Part shown: one piece after another, positions 46,626 to 57,601 of the stretch | Numbering within the stretch: the stretch's first letter is position 1 | Layout: each line of letters begins with the position of its first letter | Origin: Microvirga arsenatis | Lineage (GTDB): Bacteria; Pseudomonadota; Alphaproteobacteria; Rhizobiales; Beijerinckiaceae | DNA length: 64,000 bases | Direction: 5' to 3' | Assembly: GCF_009910705.1 (NCBI RefSeq) | Contig: NZ_JAAAXJ010000003.1 | Span: 1 to 64,000, forward strand | Program-made: the position numbers and the translations under genes | Notes under the pieces: model-generated | Seen by the model: the letters and a program-made list of their open reading frames with translations, nothing else | What the model was told of the DNA's origin: nothing | Database searches by the model: none

Positions 46626-47294
46626 ATGCAGATCCCGAAGGGCGCCCTCGTCGTCTCCTGCCAGGCCCGGGCCGACAACCCGCTTCACGGCCCCGTCTAC
46701 ATGTCTGCCATGGCCCGCGCGGCGGAGGCCGGCGGCGCCCGGGGCATCCGCGCCAATGGTGCGGACGACATCAAGGCGATCCGCGCCGTGACGGCTCTGC
46801 CGATCATCGGGATCGCGAAGGTGTGGGACGACCGCTTTCCGGTCTACATCACGCCGGGCTTCGCCCAGGCTACCGAGATCGCGGCCGCGGGCGCCGACAT
46901 CGTCGGCCTCGACGCCACCGCGCGCCCGCGGGACGGGGAGCCCGTGGAGCGCCTGATCGGGCGCATCCGGCGCGAGCTCGGCCGGGAGGTCTTTGCCGAT
47001 ATCGCGACCCTCGAGGAGGGCCGGGCGGCCCATGCCGCCGGGGCCACCTACATCGCGACCACGCTCTCCGGCTACACGGAGGAGACGGCGTCCCGCAAAG
47101 CCGAAGGGCCCGATCTGGAGCTTCTGTCCGCTCTCGTGGCCCAGGTTCCGGCGCCCATCGTGGCGGAGGGCCGCTTCGACACGCCGGATCTCGTTGCGGA
47201 AGCTTTCAGGCGCGGGGCTCATGCCGTGGTGGTGGGGACCGCGATCACCAATCCGCGCGAGATCACGCGAAAGTTTGTTCAGGCGGCATCCTGA
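46626..47294 (+). CDS. nanE: N-acylglucosamine/ManNAc-6-phosphate 2-epimerase
   Basis: 222-residue TIM-barrel enzyme of the NanE family: N-terminal ALVVSCQARADNPLHGP, GARGIRANGADDIKAIRAV, PIIGIAKVW, ADIVGLDATARPR and C-terminal VAEGRFDTPDLVAEAFRRGA with AVVVGTAITNP. Converts N-acetylmannosamine-6-phosphate to N-acetylglucosamine-6-phosphate in sialic-acid/ManNAc use. It starts one base after the permease stop, so it belongs to the importer operon and hints that an N-acetylated amino sugar is imported. NanA lyase and NanK kinase are not in the window. Confidence 0.92.
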   Translation: MQIPKGALVVSCQARADNPLHGPVYMSAMARAAEAGGARGIRANGADDIKAIRAVTALPIIGIAKVWDDRFPVYITPGFAQATEIAAAGADIVGLDATARPRDGEPVERLIGRIRRELGREVFADIATLEEGRAAHAAGATYIATTLSGYTEETASRKAEGPDLELLSALVAQVPAPIVAEGRFDTPDLVAEAFRRGAHAVVVGTAITNPREITRKFVQAAS

Positions 47295-47388
47295 GCGCCC
47301 GAGAGGCAAGTTTGTAACGGAAACGTGAGAGCACCTCTGGCGTTCTCGGGTGTACCCATTCACAATGGGTTCCAACCGAGGTGACGCC

Positions 47389-48333
47389 GTGCTGATCCGC
47401 CGCCCTTCCGACATCCCGCCCTCCGAGATCACGCCTCGGGAGGTCTATTTCACCCGCCGCCAATGGATGGCCGGTGCGGCCGGGCTTGCCCTTTCAGCAG
47501 CCCTGCCGAGAGGTCTGGAGGCGGCCCCGTTGCCGGCGGCCAAGAGCCCCTTCTCGACGGACGAGAAGCCGACGAGCCGCGAGGACGTCACGAGCTACAA
47601 CAACTTCTACGAATTCGGCACCGGCAAGGAGGACCCCGCCGCCAGGGCCAAGTCGCTGAAGACGTCGCCATGGACGGTCAAGGTGGACGGCCTGGTGAAC
47701 AAGCCCGCCGAGTTCGCCATCGAGGATCTGATCAAATCCTCGGCGCTGGAAGAGCGCATCTACCGCATGCGCTGCGTCGAGGGCTGGTCCATGGTGATCC
47801 CCTGGGTCGGCTTCCCGCTGGCGGATCTCATCAAGCGGGTGGAGCCCTTGGGCAGCGCGAAATACGTGGCGTTCGAGACGGCCTACCGGCCCGAGGAGAT
47901 GCCGGGGACGGACTCCCTCTTCCCGGTTCTCGAATGGCCCTATGTGGAGGGTCTGCGCCTCGACGAGGCCATGCATCCGCTCACCATCTTGGCGGTCGGG
48001 CTCTACGGCGAGACCCTGCCGAACCAGAACGGCGCGCCCATCCGCCTCGTGGTGCCGTGGAAATACGGCTTCAAGGGCATCAAGTCGATCGTGCGCATCA
48101 GCTTCGTCGAGAAGCAGCCGGCAACCTCCTGGAACAAGCAGGCGCCCAACGAGTACGGCTTCTATGCCAACGTGAACCCGAACGTGGACCATCCCCGCTG
48201 GAGCCAGGCCACGGAGCGGCGCATCGGGGAGGGCGGTCTGTTCGTGAAGCGGCGTCCCACGCTCATGTTCAACGGCTATGCCGACCAGGTGGCGAGCCTC
48301 TACACGGGCATGGACCTGCGGAAGTTCTACTGA
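47389..48333 (+). CDS. msrP: Periplasmic methionine sulfoxide reductase, catalytic subunit MsrP (YedY)
   Basis: 314 residues from a GTG at 47389 preceded by GAGGTGA; this gives the family N-terminus [21 protein letters not shown] Tat signal with twin Arg ([20 protein letters not shown]23-R24) exports the folded molybdoprotein. C129 in [13 protein letters not shown] is the molybdenum ligand. Reduces methionine sulfoxide in periplasmic proteins with electrons from MsrQ. The start of msrQ overlaps its stop by one base. The molybdate importer modABC follows directly, which fits the cofactor need. Confidence 0.96.
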   Translation: MLIRRPSDIPPSEITPREVYFTRRQWMAGAAGLALSAALPRGLEAAPLPAAKSPFSTDEKPTSREDVTSYNNFYEFGTGKEDPAARAKSLKTSPWTVKVDGLVNKPAEFAIEDLIKSSALEERIYRMRCVEGWSMVIPWVGFPLADLIKRVEPLGSAKYVAFETAYRPEEMPGTDSLFPVLEWPYVEGLRLDEAMHPLTILAVGLYGETLPNQNGAPIRLVVPWKYGFKGIKSIVRISFVEKQPATSWNKQAPNEYGFYANVNPNVDHPRWSQATERRIGEGGLFVKRRPTLMFNGYADQVASLYTGMDLRKFY

Positions 48334-48974
48334 TGGCGGGCAGAGCCTCCGCGCCCGGTGCAGCGAAGGGCTTGGCCCTGCCGCAGGTGCCGAAGATCCT
48401 CGTGTATGTCGTCGGCTTCATCCCGGCGATATGGCTGTTCTATGCCGGGATCATGGACCGGCTCGGCGCCGATCCCATGCGTTATCTCGAGCAGGCGCTC
48501 GGCCTTTGGGCGCTGCGCTTCCTCGTCGCCACGCTCGCGATCACGCCGCTGCGGCAGCTCTTCAACATCAACCTGCTGCGCTACCGCCGGGCCATCGGGC
48601 TGCTCTCGTTCTACTACGCAGCGCTGCACCTCATCACCTACCTCGTGCTCGACCAGGGCCTCGATATGGCTGCCATCGTGGCCGACATCGTCAAGCGGCC
48701 CTACATCACCATCGGCATGGCGACCTTCGTCGTCCTCGTGCCTCTCGCCGTGACCTCCAACAATGCCGCGATCCGGCGCATGGGCGGGCAGACCTGGGCC
48801 AGGCTCCACCGCCTCGTCTATGTGGCCGCCGTCGGGGCGGTGCTCCACTACATCCTCGTGGTGAAGTCCTGGCCGCCGGAGCCGCTGGTCTATGCTGCCA
48901 TCGTCGCCGTGCTCCTCGGCTACCGGCTGGTCCGCTCCCTGGTGAAGAAGCCGTCGCGCCGGCGCACCGCTTGA
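48333..48974 (+). CDS. msrQ: MsrQ, heme b membrane subunit of the MsrPQ system
   Basis: 213 residues, six predicted helices of the ferric-reductase-like transmembrane fold. Histidines in AALHLITYL, RLHRLVYV and AVLHYILV are the likely heme ligands. It passes electrons from the respiratory chain or flavin reductases to MsrP. Starts at ATG 48333 (TGATG overlap with the msrP stop). The long frame beginning upstream is a wrong-frame reading of msrP. Confidence 0.95.
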   Translation: MAGRASAPGAAKGLALPQVPKILVYVVGFIPAIWLFYAGIMDRLGADPMRYLEQALGLWALRFLVATLAITPLRQLFNINLLRYRRAIGLLSFYYAALHLITYLVLDQGLDMAAIVADIVKRPYITIGMATFVVLVPLAVTSNNAAIRRMGGQTWARLHRLVYVAAVGAVLHYILVVKSWPPEPLVYAAIVAVLLGYRLVRSLVKKPSRRRTA

Positions 48975-49025
48975 AGACCGGGCCCACTCGGCTAGGATGC
49001 GCCGGACAAGAGCAGGGCTTCTCCT

Positions 49026-49856
49026 TTGAACGGCAGCATCATCGATCGAGCGGGCTTCATCGTCGGCGCATTGGCGCGGGTGCTCCTGATTGGGCTGGCA
49101 TGGGCGAGCCTCGCGCTCCCAGGTGGGGCTTCGGCCCAAGCGCGAGATGTGGTGGTCTTCGCCGCGGCCAGCCTGAAGAACGCGCTCGACGATGCCGCCG
49201 CCGTCTGGATGCGCGACACCGGCAGGCGGGTCGTGGCGTCCTATGCGGCGAGCAACGCGCTCGCCAAGCAGATCGAAGCGGGAGCCCCGGCCGACATCTT
49301 CTTCTCCGCCGATCCCGACTGGATGGATTATGCGGCCTCCAAAGGACTGATCCGGCCTGAAAGCCGCATCAGCCTCCTCGGCAATTCCCTTGTGCTCATC
49401 GCGCCGAAGGAATCCGCGATGCAGGTCGAGCTCAAGCCGGGCTTCGATCTCGCGGCTCTCCTCGGCAGCCAGCGATTGGCCATGGGCCATGTGAATGCGG
49501 TGCCGGCCGGGAAATACGGCAAGGCGGCGCTCGAACATCTCGGCGCATGGGCGGGCGTGAGGGACAAGGTCGCTCAGACCGAGAACGTGCGCGCGGCGCT
49601 GCTGCTCGTCTCCCGCGGCGAGGCGCCTCTTGGAGTTGTCTACAAAACCGACGCCATCTCCGATCCGAACGTGGCCATCGTTGCGACCTTTCCGGAAGGC
49701 AGCCATCCGCCGATCGTCTATCCCGTGGCGCTGACGAAGGACTCCGCCCATCCCGATGCGGCGGCGCTCCTCGCCTTCCTCCGCTCCGACAAGGCCCGCC
49801 CCTTCTTCGAAAAGCAGGGCTTCACTCTGTTGAACAAAGCGGGCTCGGGCTCGTGA
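49026..49856 (+). CDS. modA: Molybdate ABC importer, periplasmic binding protein ModA
   Basis: 276 residues from a TTG at 49026, which places a signal peptide (IVGALARVLLIGLAWASLAL, cleavage near ASA-Q) at the N-terminus. Mature motifs VVVFAAASLKNALDD, SYAASNALAKQIEAGAPADIFFSAD, and C-terminal AHPDAAALLAFLRSDKARPFF are classical ModA, with the oxyanion-binding Ser residues. Start choice is open but no in-frame ATG precedes the mature part. Its stop overlaps modB by one base. Supplies molybdate for Mo-cofactor enzymes such as MsrP encoded just upstream. Confidence 0.94.
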   Translation: MNGSIIDRAGFIVGALARVLLIGLAWASLALPGGASAQARDVVVFAAASLKNALDDAAAVWMRDTGRRVVASYAASNALAKQIEAGAPADIFFSADPDWMDYAASKGLIRPESRISLLGNSLVLIAPKESAMQVELKPGFDLAALLGSQRLAMGHVNAVPAGKYGKAALEHLGAWAGVRDKVAQTENVRAALLLVSRGEAPLGVVYKTDAISDPNVAIVATFPEGSHPPIVYPVALTKDSAHPDAAALLAFLRSDKARPFFEKQGFTLLNKAGSGS

Positions 49857-50548
49857 TGGAGGGGCTTTCACCGGAAGAATGGACGGCCGTTCGCCTGAGC
49901 CTGAAGGTCGCCCTCGCGGCGATGGCGGCAAGCCTCGTTCCCGGGATCGCCATCGCCTTTCTGCTGGAGCGCGGGCGCTTCTGGGGGCGGCAGGCGCTGG
50001 ATGTGCTCGTGCATCTGCCGCTGGTTCTGCCGCCTGTCGTCGTCGGCTGGTTCCTGCTCGTCGGCTTCGGGCGGCGCGGCCCCATCGGATCGTTTCTCGC
50101 CGAGCAGTTCGGCATCGTGTTCTCGTTTCGCTGGACGGGCGCGGCGCTTGCCTGCGCCATCATGGGCTTTCCCCTGCTGGTGCGCGCCATCCGCCTGTCC
50201 ATCGCCTCCGTCGATCGCCGGCTCGAGGATGCGGCGGGCACGCTCGGCGCGCATCCCGTCTGGGTCTTCCTCACCGTCACGCTGCCGCTCATCCTGCCCG
50301 GCATTCTCGCCGGCATGGTCCTGTCCTTCGCCAAGGCGATGGGGGAGTTCGGCGCCACGATCACCTTCGTCTCCAACATTCCCGGCGAGACGCAGACGAT
50401 CCCGAGCGCCATCTACGCCTATACGCAGGTGCCGGGAGGCGAGGGCGGCGCCATGCGCCTGACGTTCGTGTCCATCGCGATCTCCATCGGGGCGCTCTGG
50501 CTGTCCGAGTGGATGGCGCGGCGGGTGCGGCGGGCGCACGCGCCATGA
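49856..50548 (+). CDS. modB: Molybdate ABC importer permease ModB
   Basis: 230 residues, about five to six helices. Motifs: LPLVLPPVVVGWFLL (about 50-64), and the EAA loop LEDAAGTLGAHPVWVFLTVTLPL followed by MGEFGATITFVSNIPGETQT, which is specific to ModB/CysT-type permeases. Starts at ATG 49856 inside the modA stop (GTGATGG); an in-frame GTG one codon earlier is possible. Ends with ATGA overlap to modC. Confidence 0.95.
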   Translation: MEGLSPEEWTAVRLSLKVALAAMAASLVPGIAIAFLLERGRFWGRQALDVLVHLPLVLPPVVVGWFLLVGFGRRGPIGSFLAEQFGIVFSFRWTGAALACAIMGFPLLVRAIRLSIASVDRRLEDAAGTLGAHPVWVFLTVTLPLILPGILAGMVLSFAKAMGEFGATITFVSNIPGETQTIPSAIYAYTQVPGGEGGAMRLTFVSIAISIGALWLSEWMARRVRRAHAP

Positions 50549-51651
50549 TCCTCGACGTCGACATCCGGCACCGGCAGGGGGCGTTCGCCCTCGAGGCGCG
50601 CTTCCAGTCGAGCGGGCGGCTGACCGCGCTCTTCGGCCCCTCCGGCTCCGGCAAGACGACGATCGTGAATGCCATCGGCGGGCTCCTGCGGCCGGATCAC
50701 GGCCGCATCGCCGTGCAGGGGCGAGTGCTGGTCAGCACGGCGCAGGATGTCCATGTGCCCAAGCACCGGCGGCGTATCGGCTATGTCTTCCAGGAGGGGC
50801 GCCTCTTCCCGCATCTCGACGTGCGGCGCAACCTGATGTTCGGGCGATGGTTCACGCCGAGGGCCGAGCGCAGGGCGAACTTCGAGCATGTGGTCGATCT
50901 TCTCGGCATCGCGCATCTGCTCGACCGCCGCCCCGCGACCCTTTCCGGCGGCGAGAAGCAGCGCGTCGCCATCGGCCGCGCCCTGCTCGCCGATCCCCAG
51001 CTCCTGCTGATGGACGAGCCGCTGGCTTCTCTCGACGAGGCGCGCAAGGCCGAGATCTACCCTTACATCGAGCGCCTGCGCGACGAGGGCGCGGTTCCCA
51101 TCGTGCTCGTCAGTCACTCCGTGGCCGAGATCGCGCGGCTGGCGACCGCCATCGTCGTGCTGCAGGAGGGGCGCGTGGTCGCCTCCGGACCCGCTCCCGA
51201 TATCCTGCGGCACACGAGCGTCTTCACGCAGGCCGGCCTTGCGGAAGCCGGTGCGCTGATCGAGGCGCATGTGCTGCGCCACGAGGACAGGTTCGGCCTG
51301 ACCGTGCTGCAGGCCCGGGCCGGCACCCTGACCGTTCCGCGGCTCGGGCATCCGGTCGGATCGCGGCTGCGCGTCCGCCTTCGCGCCCGCGACATCATCC
51401 TCTCCGTCAGGCCGCCCGAGGGGCTGAGCGCCCTGAACGTGCTGCCGGGCCTCATCGCATCCCTCGACGAGGCGGAGGAGGCGAGCGTTGACGTGCAGCT
51501 CGCGTGCGGCGGCGATCTCATCGTCGCCCGCGTGACCCGCAAGTCCGTGGAGGAGCTCGGCCTCAGGCCGGGCCTCCCGGTCCACGCCATCATCAAGAGC
51601 GTGGCCTTCGATTCCGAGGCCCTTGGCGGCGCCGGGCCGGAGTCTATGTGA
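50545..51651 (+). CDS. modC: Molybdate ABC importer ATPase ModC
   Basis: 368 residues. Walker A FGPSGSGKTT, Q-loop VFQEGRLFPHL, signature TLSGGEKQR, Walker B LLLMDEPLASLD and H-loop VSHSVAEI are intact. The C-terminal Mop/TOBE domain (about 295-360, SALNVLPGLIASLDEAEEAS) binds molybdate and regulates activity. It starts in the ATGA overlap with modB, so modABC is one tightly coupled operon. No ModE gene or clear ModE box upstream of modA is seen. Confidence 0.96.
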   Translation: MILDVDIRHRQGAFALEARFQSSGRLTALFGPSGSGKTTIVNAIGGLLRPDHGRIAVQGRVLVSTAQDVHVPKHRRRIGYVFQEGRLFPHLDVRRNLMFGRWFTPRAERRANFEHVVDLLGIAHLLDRRPATLSGGEKQRVAIGRALLADPQLLLMDEPLASLDEARKAEIYPYIERLRDEGAVPIVLVSHSVAEIARLATAIVVLQEGRVVASGPAPDILRHTSVFTQAGLAEAGALIEAHVLRHEDRFGLTVLQARAGTLTVPRLGHPVGSRLRVRLRARDIILSVRPPEGLSALNVLPGLIASLDEAEEASVDVQLACGGDLIVARVTRKSVEELGLRPGLPVHAIIKSVAFDSEALGGAGPESM

Positions 51652-51733
51652 GACTGGAGCCTTTGAGCTTGCACGGACGGCAGGGCCGTGTAGCCTCTCC
51701 GGCCTGTTTTTCCCTCTCAGAGAGACCAGGATC

Positions 51734-52999
51734 ATGAACGAACAAGCCCGGAACTTCGCCGATGCTGCCTCCCACGCCCAGCTTCTCGACCGCCTGGCCG
51801 AGGTCGCGGTCCGCGTCGGGTTGGGGCTGAAGCCCGGGCAGGAGCTGGTGATGACCGCACCGCTCGATGCGGTCGATCTCGTGCGGCGCATCACGGAGCA
51901 TGCCTACAGGGCCGGCGCGTCCCTCGTCACCACGATCTTCTCCGATGAGGAGACCACGCTCATGCGCTTCCGGCACGGGCAGGACAGGAGCTTCGACACG
52001 GCTCCGGCCTGGCTCTACGAGGGCATGGCGGCCGCCTTCAAGAACGGCGCCGCCCGGCTTGCCATCGTCGGCGAGGATCCGTCGCTTCTCGCCAAGGAGG
52101 ATCCGGAGAAGGTCTCCCGCGCCAACCGGGCGCGCTCGAAGGCCTATATGCCGGCGCTCAACATGATCGCGGGATTCGACATCAACTGGACCATCGTCGC
52201 CGCCGCCACCCCTGCCTGGGCGAAGACCGTGTTCCCGAACGATCCCGAGGATGCGGCGCTCGCCAAGCTGTGGCAGGCGATCTTCTCGGCCTCGCGCGTC
52301 GACACGCCCGATCCCATCGCGTCCTGGGAGAAGCACAACGCGGCCCTGCAGGCGCGCACCCGCATGCTGAACGAGAAGAACTACGCCGCGCTCCATTTCC
52401 GCGGCCCCGGCACCGACCTTCGCGTGGGGCTCGCGGACGGGCATGAGTGGAACGGCGGCGCGGCCAAGGCGAAGAACGGGATCGTCTGCAACGCCAACAT
52501 CCCGACGGAGGAGGTGTTCACCACCCCTCACAAGGACCGGGTTGACGGCACGGTGACCAGCACCAAGCCTCTCTCCTACAACGGCACCCTGATCCAGGAC
52601 ATCCAGGTGCGGTTCGAGGGCGGCCGCATCGTGGAGAGCAGGGCACGCACGGGCGAGACCGTGCTGAACAAGGTGCTCGACACGGACGAAGGCGCACGGC
52701 GCCTCGGGGAGGTGGCTCTCGTGCCCTATTCCTCGCCGATCTCGCAGAGCGGGTTGCTCTTCTTCAACACGCTCTTCGACGAGAACGCCTCCAGCCACAT
52801 CGCCCTGGGGCAGGCCTACAGCAAGTGCATCCGGGGCGGCGGCGCCATGAGCGAGGACGAACTCGCCTCCCGCGGGGCCAACAAGAGCCTGATCCACATC
52901 GACTGGATGATCGGCTCCGATCAGGTCGATGTGGATGGTATCACACAGGACGGCAAGGCCGAGCCGCTGATGCGGGGCGGCGAGTGGGTAACCAAGTAA
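51734..52999 (+). CDS. M29 family aminopeptidase (AmpS/PepS-like)
   Basis: 421 residues from the ATG at 51734. M29 metallopeptidase signatures: AVRVGLGLKPGQELVMTAPL at the N-terminus, FRGPGTDLRVGLADGHEWNG mid-way, NIPTEEVFTTPHKDRVDGTV (metal-ligand Glu residues and His), and C-terminal ASSHIALGQAYSKCI and LIHIDWMIGSDQVDVDG (His and Asp ligands). A cytoplasmic broad-specificity aminopeptidase with two metal ions. It lies upstream of the peptide importer cassette (168-bp gap) and could finish the breakdown of imported peptides. Confidence 0.94.
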   Translation: MNEQARNFADAASHAQLLDRLAEVAVRVGLGLKPGQELVMTAPLDAVDLVRRITEHAYRAGASLVTTIFSDEETTLMRFRHGQDRSFDTAPAWLYEGMAAAFKNGAARLAIVGEDPSLLAKEDPEKVSRANRARSKAYMPALNMIAGFDINWTIVAAATPAWAKTVFPNDPEDAALAKLWQAIFSASRVDTPDPIASWEKHNAALQARTRMLNEKNYAALHFRGPGTDLRVGLADGHEWNGGAAKAKNGIVCNANIPTEEVFTTPHKDRVDGTVTSTKPLSYNGTLIQDIQVRFEGGRIVESRARTGETVLNKVLDTDEGARRLGEVALVPYSSPISQSGLLFFNTLFDENASSHIALGQAYSKCIRGGGAMSEDELASRGANKSLIHIDWMIGSDQVDVDGITQDGKAEPLMRGGEWVTK

Positions 53000-53166
53000 C
53001 AAAAGACTCGCACTTTTCCCTGTGCCGGATCTATGATCCCGGCGACTGCCTGCTCTGTCGCAAACGTGCTTGACCTATCGGTACCGCGACTGGGATGGAT
53101 GACAGGTATCAAAGAGGTTCCGATCCGGCCCCGCGCCGGATCGAACCGCCCCATAGGCGTGGATGG

Positions 53167-55047
<1,881 letters not shown>

Positions 55048-55076
55048 CAAGAAATTTTCCAGAGGGAGACAACAAG

Positions 55077-56603
55077 ATGAAATTCTCGACATCACTGAAG
55101 GCGCTCGGTTTCACCATCGCGACAGCTCTGGTGCCGCTCACGGCATCAGGCGCTCAAGCGGCCGGGACCATCACGGTCGCAACGACCATCGACCCCGGTA
55201 GCTGGGATCCGATCGACACCTTCCTGGTGCCGTGGGCGTCGGCCGCCAACAACATCTTCGACGGCCTGACCGCGCGCGGGCCGGACATGAAGCTCCAGCC
55301 CGCTTTGGCGACGTCCTGGGAGTTTCTCGACAACAACAGCCGCATCCGCTTCAAGCTGCGCCAGAACGTGAAGTTCCACAACGGCGAGCCTTTCAATGCC
55401 GAGGCCGTGAAGTTCACCTTCGACCGCCTGTTGGGCGAGGAGGGCAAGAAGGGTCCGCAGCAGTCGAACTACAACTCCATCTCCAAGGTGGAGATCGTCG
55501 ATCCCTACACCGTCGACTTCATCATGAAGCAGCCGGATCCCGTGCTGCTGACCAAGCTCGCCGGCTACGGCGGCATGATCGTGCCGCCGAAATACATCCA
55601 GGAGAAGGGCGACGCGCACTTCAACATGAACCCGGTGGGGACCGGCCCGTTCAAGTTCGTGGAATACACGCCGAAGGTGAACCTGGTGCTCGAGGCTTTC
55701 CCCGAGCATTGGGGCGGCGCGCCGAAGCTGGACAAGGTGGTGACGCGCTTCATCCCTGAGGCCAACACGCAGGTGGCGGAACTCCAGGCCGGCCGCATCG
55801 ACATCGCGACCCTCATCCCCTTCGGACTTGCGCCGACGGTGGAGAAGAGCCCGAACGCCAGCCTCGTCAGCATCACCGGTCCGACCGTCGTGGCGCTGCG
55901 CCTCAACACGAAGGAGGGCATCACCAAGGATGTGAATGTCCGCAAGGCCCTTATCATGGCGGTCGATCGCGAGGCGATCATCAAGGCCGTGCTCCTCGGC
56001 CACGGCAAGCCGATCGCGAGCTTCCAGTCCGATCTGTCCTTCGGCAACGATCCGTCCCTGAAGCCGCTGCCCTTCGACCTCGCCAAGGCGAAGCAGATGC
56101 TGCAGCAGGCAGGCGTGCAGCCGGGCGCTCCGGTTCGCATCGACTTCCGCGGCAATGACGCGACGTTCCGCGAGGTCGCGCAGGCCGCGGCCGGATACTT
56201 CCAGGCGCTGGGCCTCAAGCCGACCCTTCAGCCGCATGAGCCCCCGGTTCTGCTCAACGACATCATCCCCAACGGCAAGACGGGCGAGGCCTGGCACAAT
56301 TCCTGGGGCGGCTGGACCTTCGACTACGACAACACCGCCTACCTGATGTATCACTCGGGCGAGAAGTGGAACCCGTACGACAACGACCCGAAGCTCAACG
56401 CCCTGCTCGAAAAGCAGCGCACCATCTACGACACCAAGGAGCGCGAGAAGGTCCTTCAGGAAGTCGCGCGCTACGTGGCGGATCAGGCGCTCGAGATCCC
56501 GCTCTACAACGAAAATACCGTGCTGGGCGTGAGCAAGCGGGTCAAGAACTTCGTGCCGCCGGCCGACCGGCGCTTCCGCTTCAACGACGTGACGGTCGAG
56601 TAG
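55077..56603 (+). CDS. Peptide ABC importer, periplasmic binding protein (SBP family 5)
   Basis: 508 residues from the ATG at 55077 behind AGAGGGAGA. Signal peptide FSTSLKALGFTIATALVPLT with cleavage near AQA-A. Family-5 features: TITVATTIDPGSWDPIDTF, LQPALATSWEFLDNNSRIRF-KLRQNVKFHNGEPFNAEAV region (about 75-120), and the C-terminal YNENTVLGVSKRVKNFVPP. Binds oligopeptides, dipeptides or glutathione-like ligands in the periplasm. A 12-bp stem-loop separates it from the permease genes. Confidence 0.92.
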   Translation: MKFSTSLKALGFTIATALVPLTASGAQAAGTITVATTIDPGSWDPIDTFLVPWASAANNIFDGLTARGPDMKLQPALATSWEFLDNNSRIRFKLRQNVKFHNGEPFNAEAVKFTFDRLLGEEGKKGPQQSNYNSISKVEIVDPYTVDFIMKQPDPVLLTKLAGYGGMIVPPKYIQEKGDAHFNMNPVGTGPFKFVEYTPKVNLVLEAFPEHWGGAPKLDKVVTRFIPEANTQVAELQAGRIDIATLIPFGLAPTVEKSPNASLVSITGPTVVALRLNTKEGITKDVNVRKALIMAVDREAIIKAVLLGHGKPIASFQSDLSFGNDPSLKPLPFDLAKAKQMLQQAGVQPGAPVRIDFRGNDATFREVAQAAAGYFQALGLKPTLQPHEPPVLLNDIIPNGKTGEAWHNSWGGWTFDYDNTAYLMYHSGEKWNPYDNDPKLNALLEKQRTIYDTKEREKVLQEVARYVADQALEIPLYNENTVLGVSKRVKNFVPPADRRFRFNDVTVE

Positions 56604-56623
56604 GCTCGTATCTCCAGACCATC

Positions 56624-56653
56624 GAACGGGCCCTGTGCAAGCAGGGCCCGTTC
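56624..56653 (+). terminator. Intercistronic stem-loop between binding-protein and permease genes
   Basis: Perfect 12-bp stem (56624-56635 with 56642-56653), six-base loop TGCAAG, 20 bases after the binding-protein stop and 20 bases before the permease start. No T run, so mRNA protection or partial termination is likely rather than a full stop. Confidence 0.75.
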
Positions 56654-56673
56654 CAGTGCAAGAAGGAAACCCC

Positions 56674-57597
56674 GTGGCGGGCTTTATCCTGAAACGATTG
56701 CTGCAAGCCATTTTCGTGGTTCTCGCCGTCACGCTGATCGTCTCCTTCGCGATCAGATTGTCGGGCGATCCCGCCGTCATGCTGGTCGGCGGCGCCGGCA
56801 GCGTCACCGAGCAGGATCTGCGGAACATCCGTCAGGCGCTGGGCCTCGAAAGGCCGTTCTTCGTCCAATATCTCAGCTTTCTTCAAGGCATCCTGACGGG
56901 CGACTTCGGCCGGAGCTTCATGGGAGGGACGCCCGTCTCCCTGCTCATTTCCCGTGCCCTCCCGGCCACACTGCTGCTGGCCTTCGCCTCTCTCCTGACA
57001 TCCATCCTGCTCTCCGTCCCGCTCGGCATCTATGCGGCCGTGAACCGGGGCCGCTGGCCGGATCAGACGATCCGGATCCTGTCCCTGGTGGGCCTGTCGT
57101 TCCCGAACTTCTGGCTCGCCATCATGCTGGTGCTCCTGTTCTCCATCGTGCTCGGGATCCTGCCGCCGAGCGGCATGGAGGGGCCGGAGAGCTTCGTGAT
57201 GCCGGCGCTCACCATGGCGGTCATCCTCACCGCCACGAATGTGCGCCTCGTGCGCACCTCCATGCTCGAGACGCTCTCGCAGCAATACATCATGGTCGCC
57301 CGCTCCAAGGGCCTGCGCGACCGCGTGGTGCTCTACAAGCATGCCTTGCGCAACTCGGCGATCCCGCTCGTGACCTATATCGGGCTCCAGTTCGGCGGCC
57401 TCGTCGGCGGCATCGTGATCGTGGAACGGGTGTTCAACTGGCCCGGCATGGGAACCCTCGCCTTCGACGCCATCTCCAACCGGGACTACCCGGTGCTGCA
57501 GGGCACGATCACGGTGCTCGCGCTCTTCATCGTTCTCATCAACCTGCTGGTCGACATCGCCTACGGGCTGATCGATCCGCGCATCCGGACGGAGTGA
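56674..57597 (+). CDS. Peptide ABC importer permease (DppB type)
   Basis: 307 residues from a GTG at 56674 preceded by AGAAGGA. N-terminus FILKRLLQAIFVVLAVTLIV is the conserved first helix of DppB/OppB permeases; the G-D-P-A-V segment, the RQALGLERPFFVQYLSFL loop, and the EAA-type loop QYIMVARSKGLRDRVVLYKHALRNS are all present. Six predicted helices. The next permease gene starts 4 bases after its stop. Confidence 0.93.
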   Translation: MAGFILKRLLQAIFVVLAVTLIVSFAIRLSGDPAVMLVGGAGSVTEQDLRNIRQALGLERPFFVQYLSFLQGILTGDFGRSFMGGTPVSLLISRALPATLLLAFASLLTSILLSVPLGIYAAVNRGRWPDQTIRILSLVGLSFPNFWLAIMLVLLFSIVLGILPPSGMEGPESFVMPALTMAVILTATNVRLVRTSMLETLSQQYIMVARSKGLRDRVVLYKHALRNSAIPLVTYIGLQFGGLVGGIVIVERVFNWPGMGTLAFDAISNRDYPVLQGTITVLALFIVLINLLVDIAYGLIDPRIRTE

Positions 57598-57601
57598 GGC
57601 G

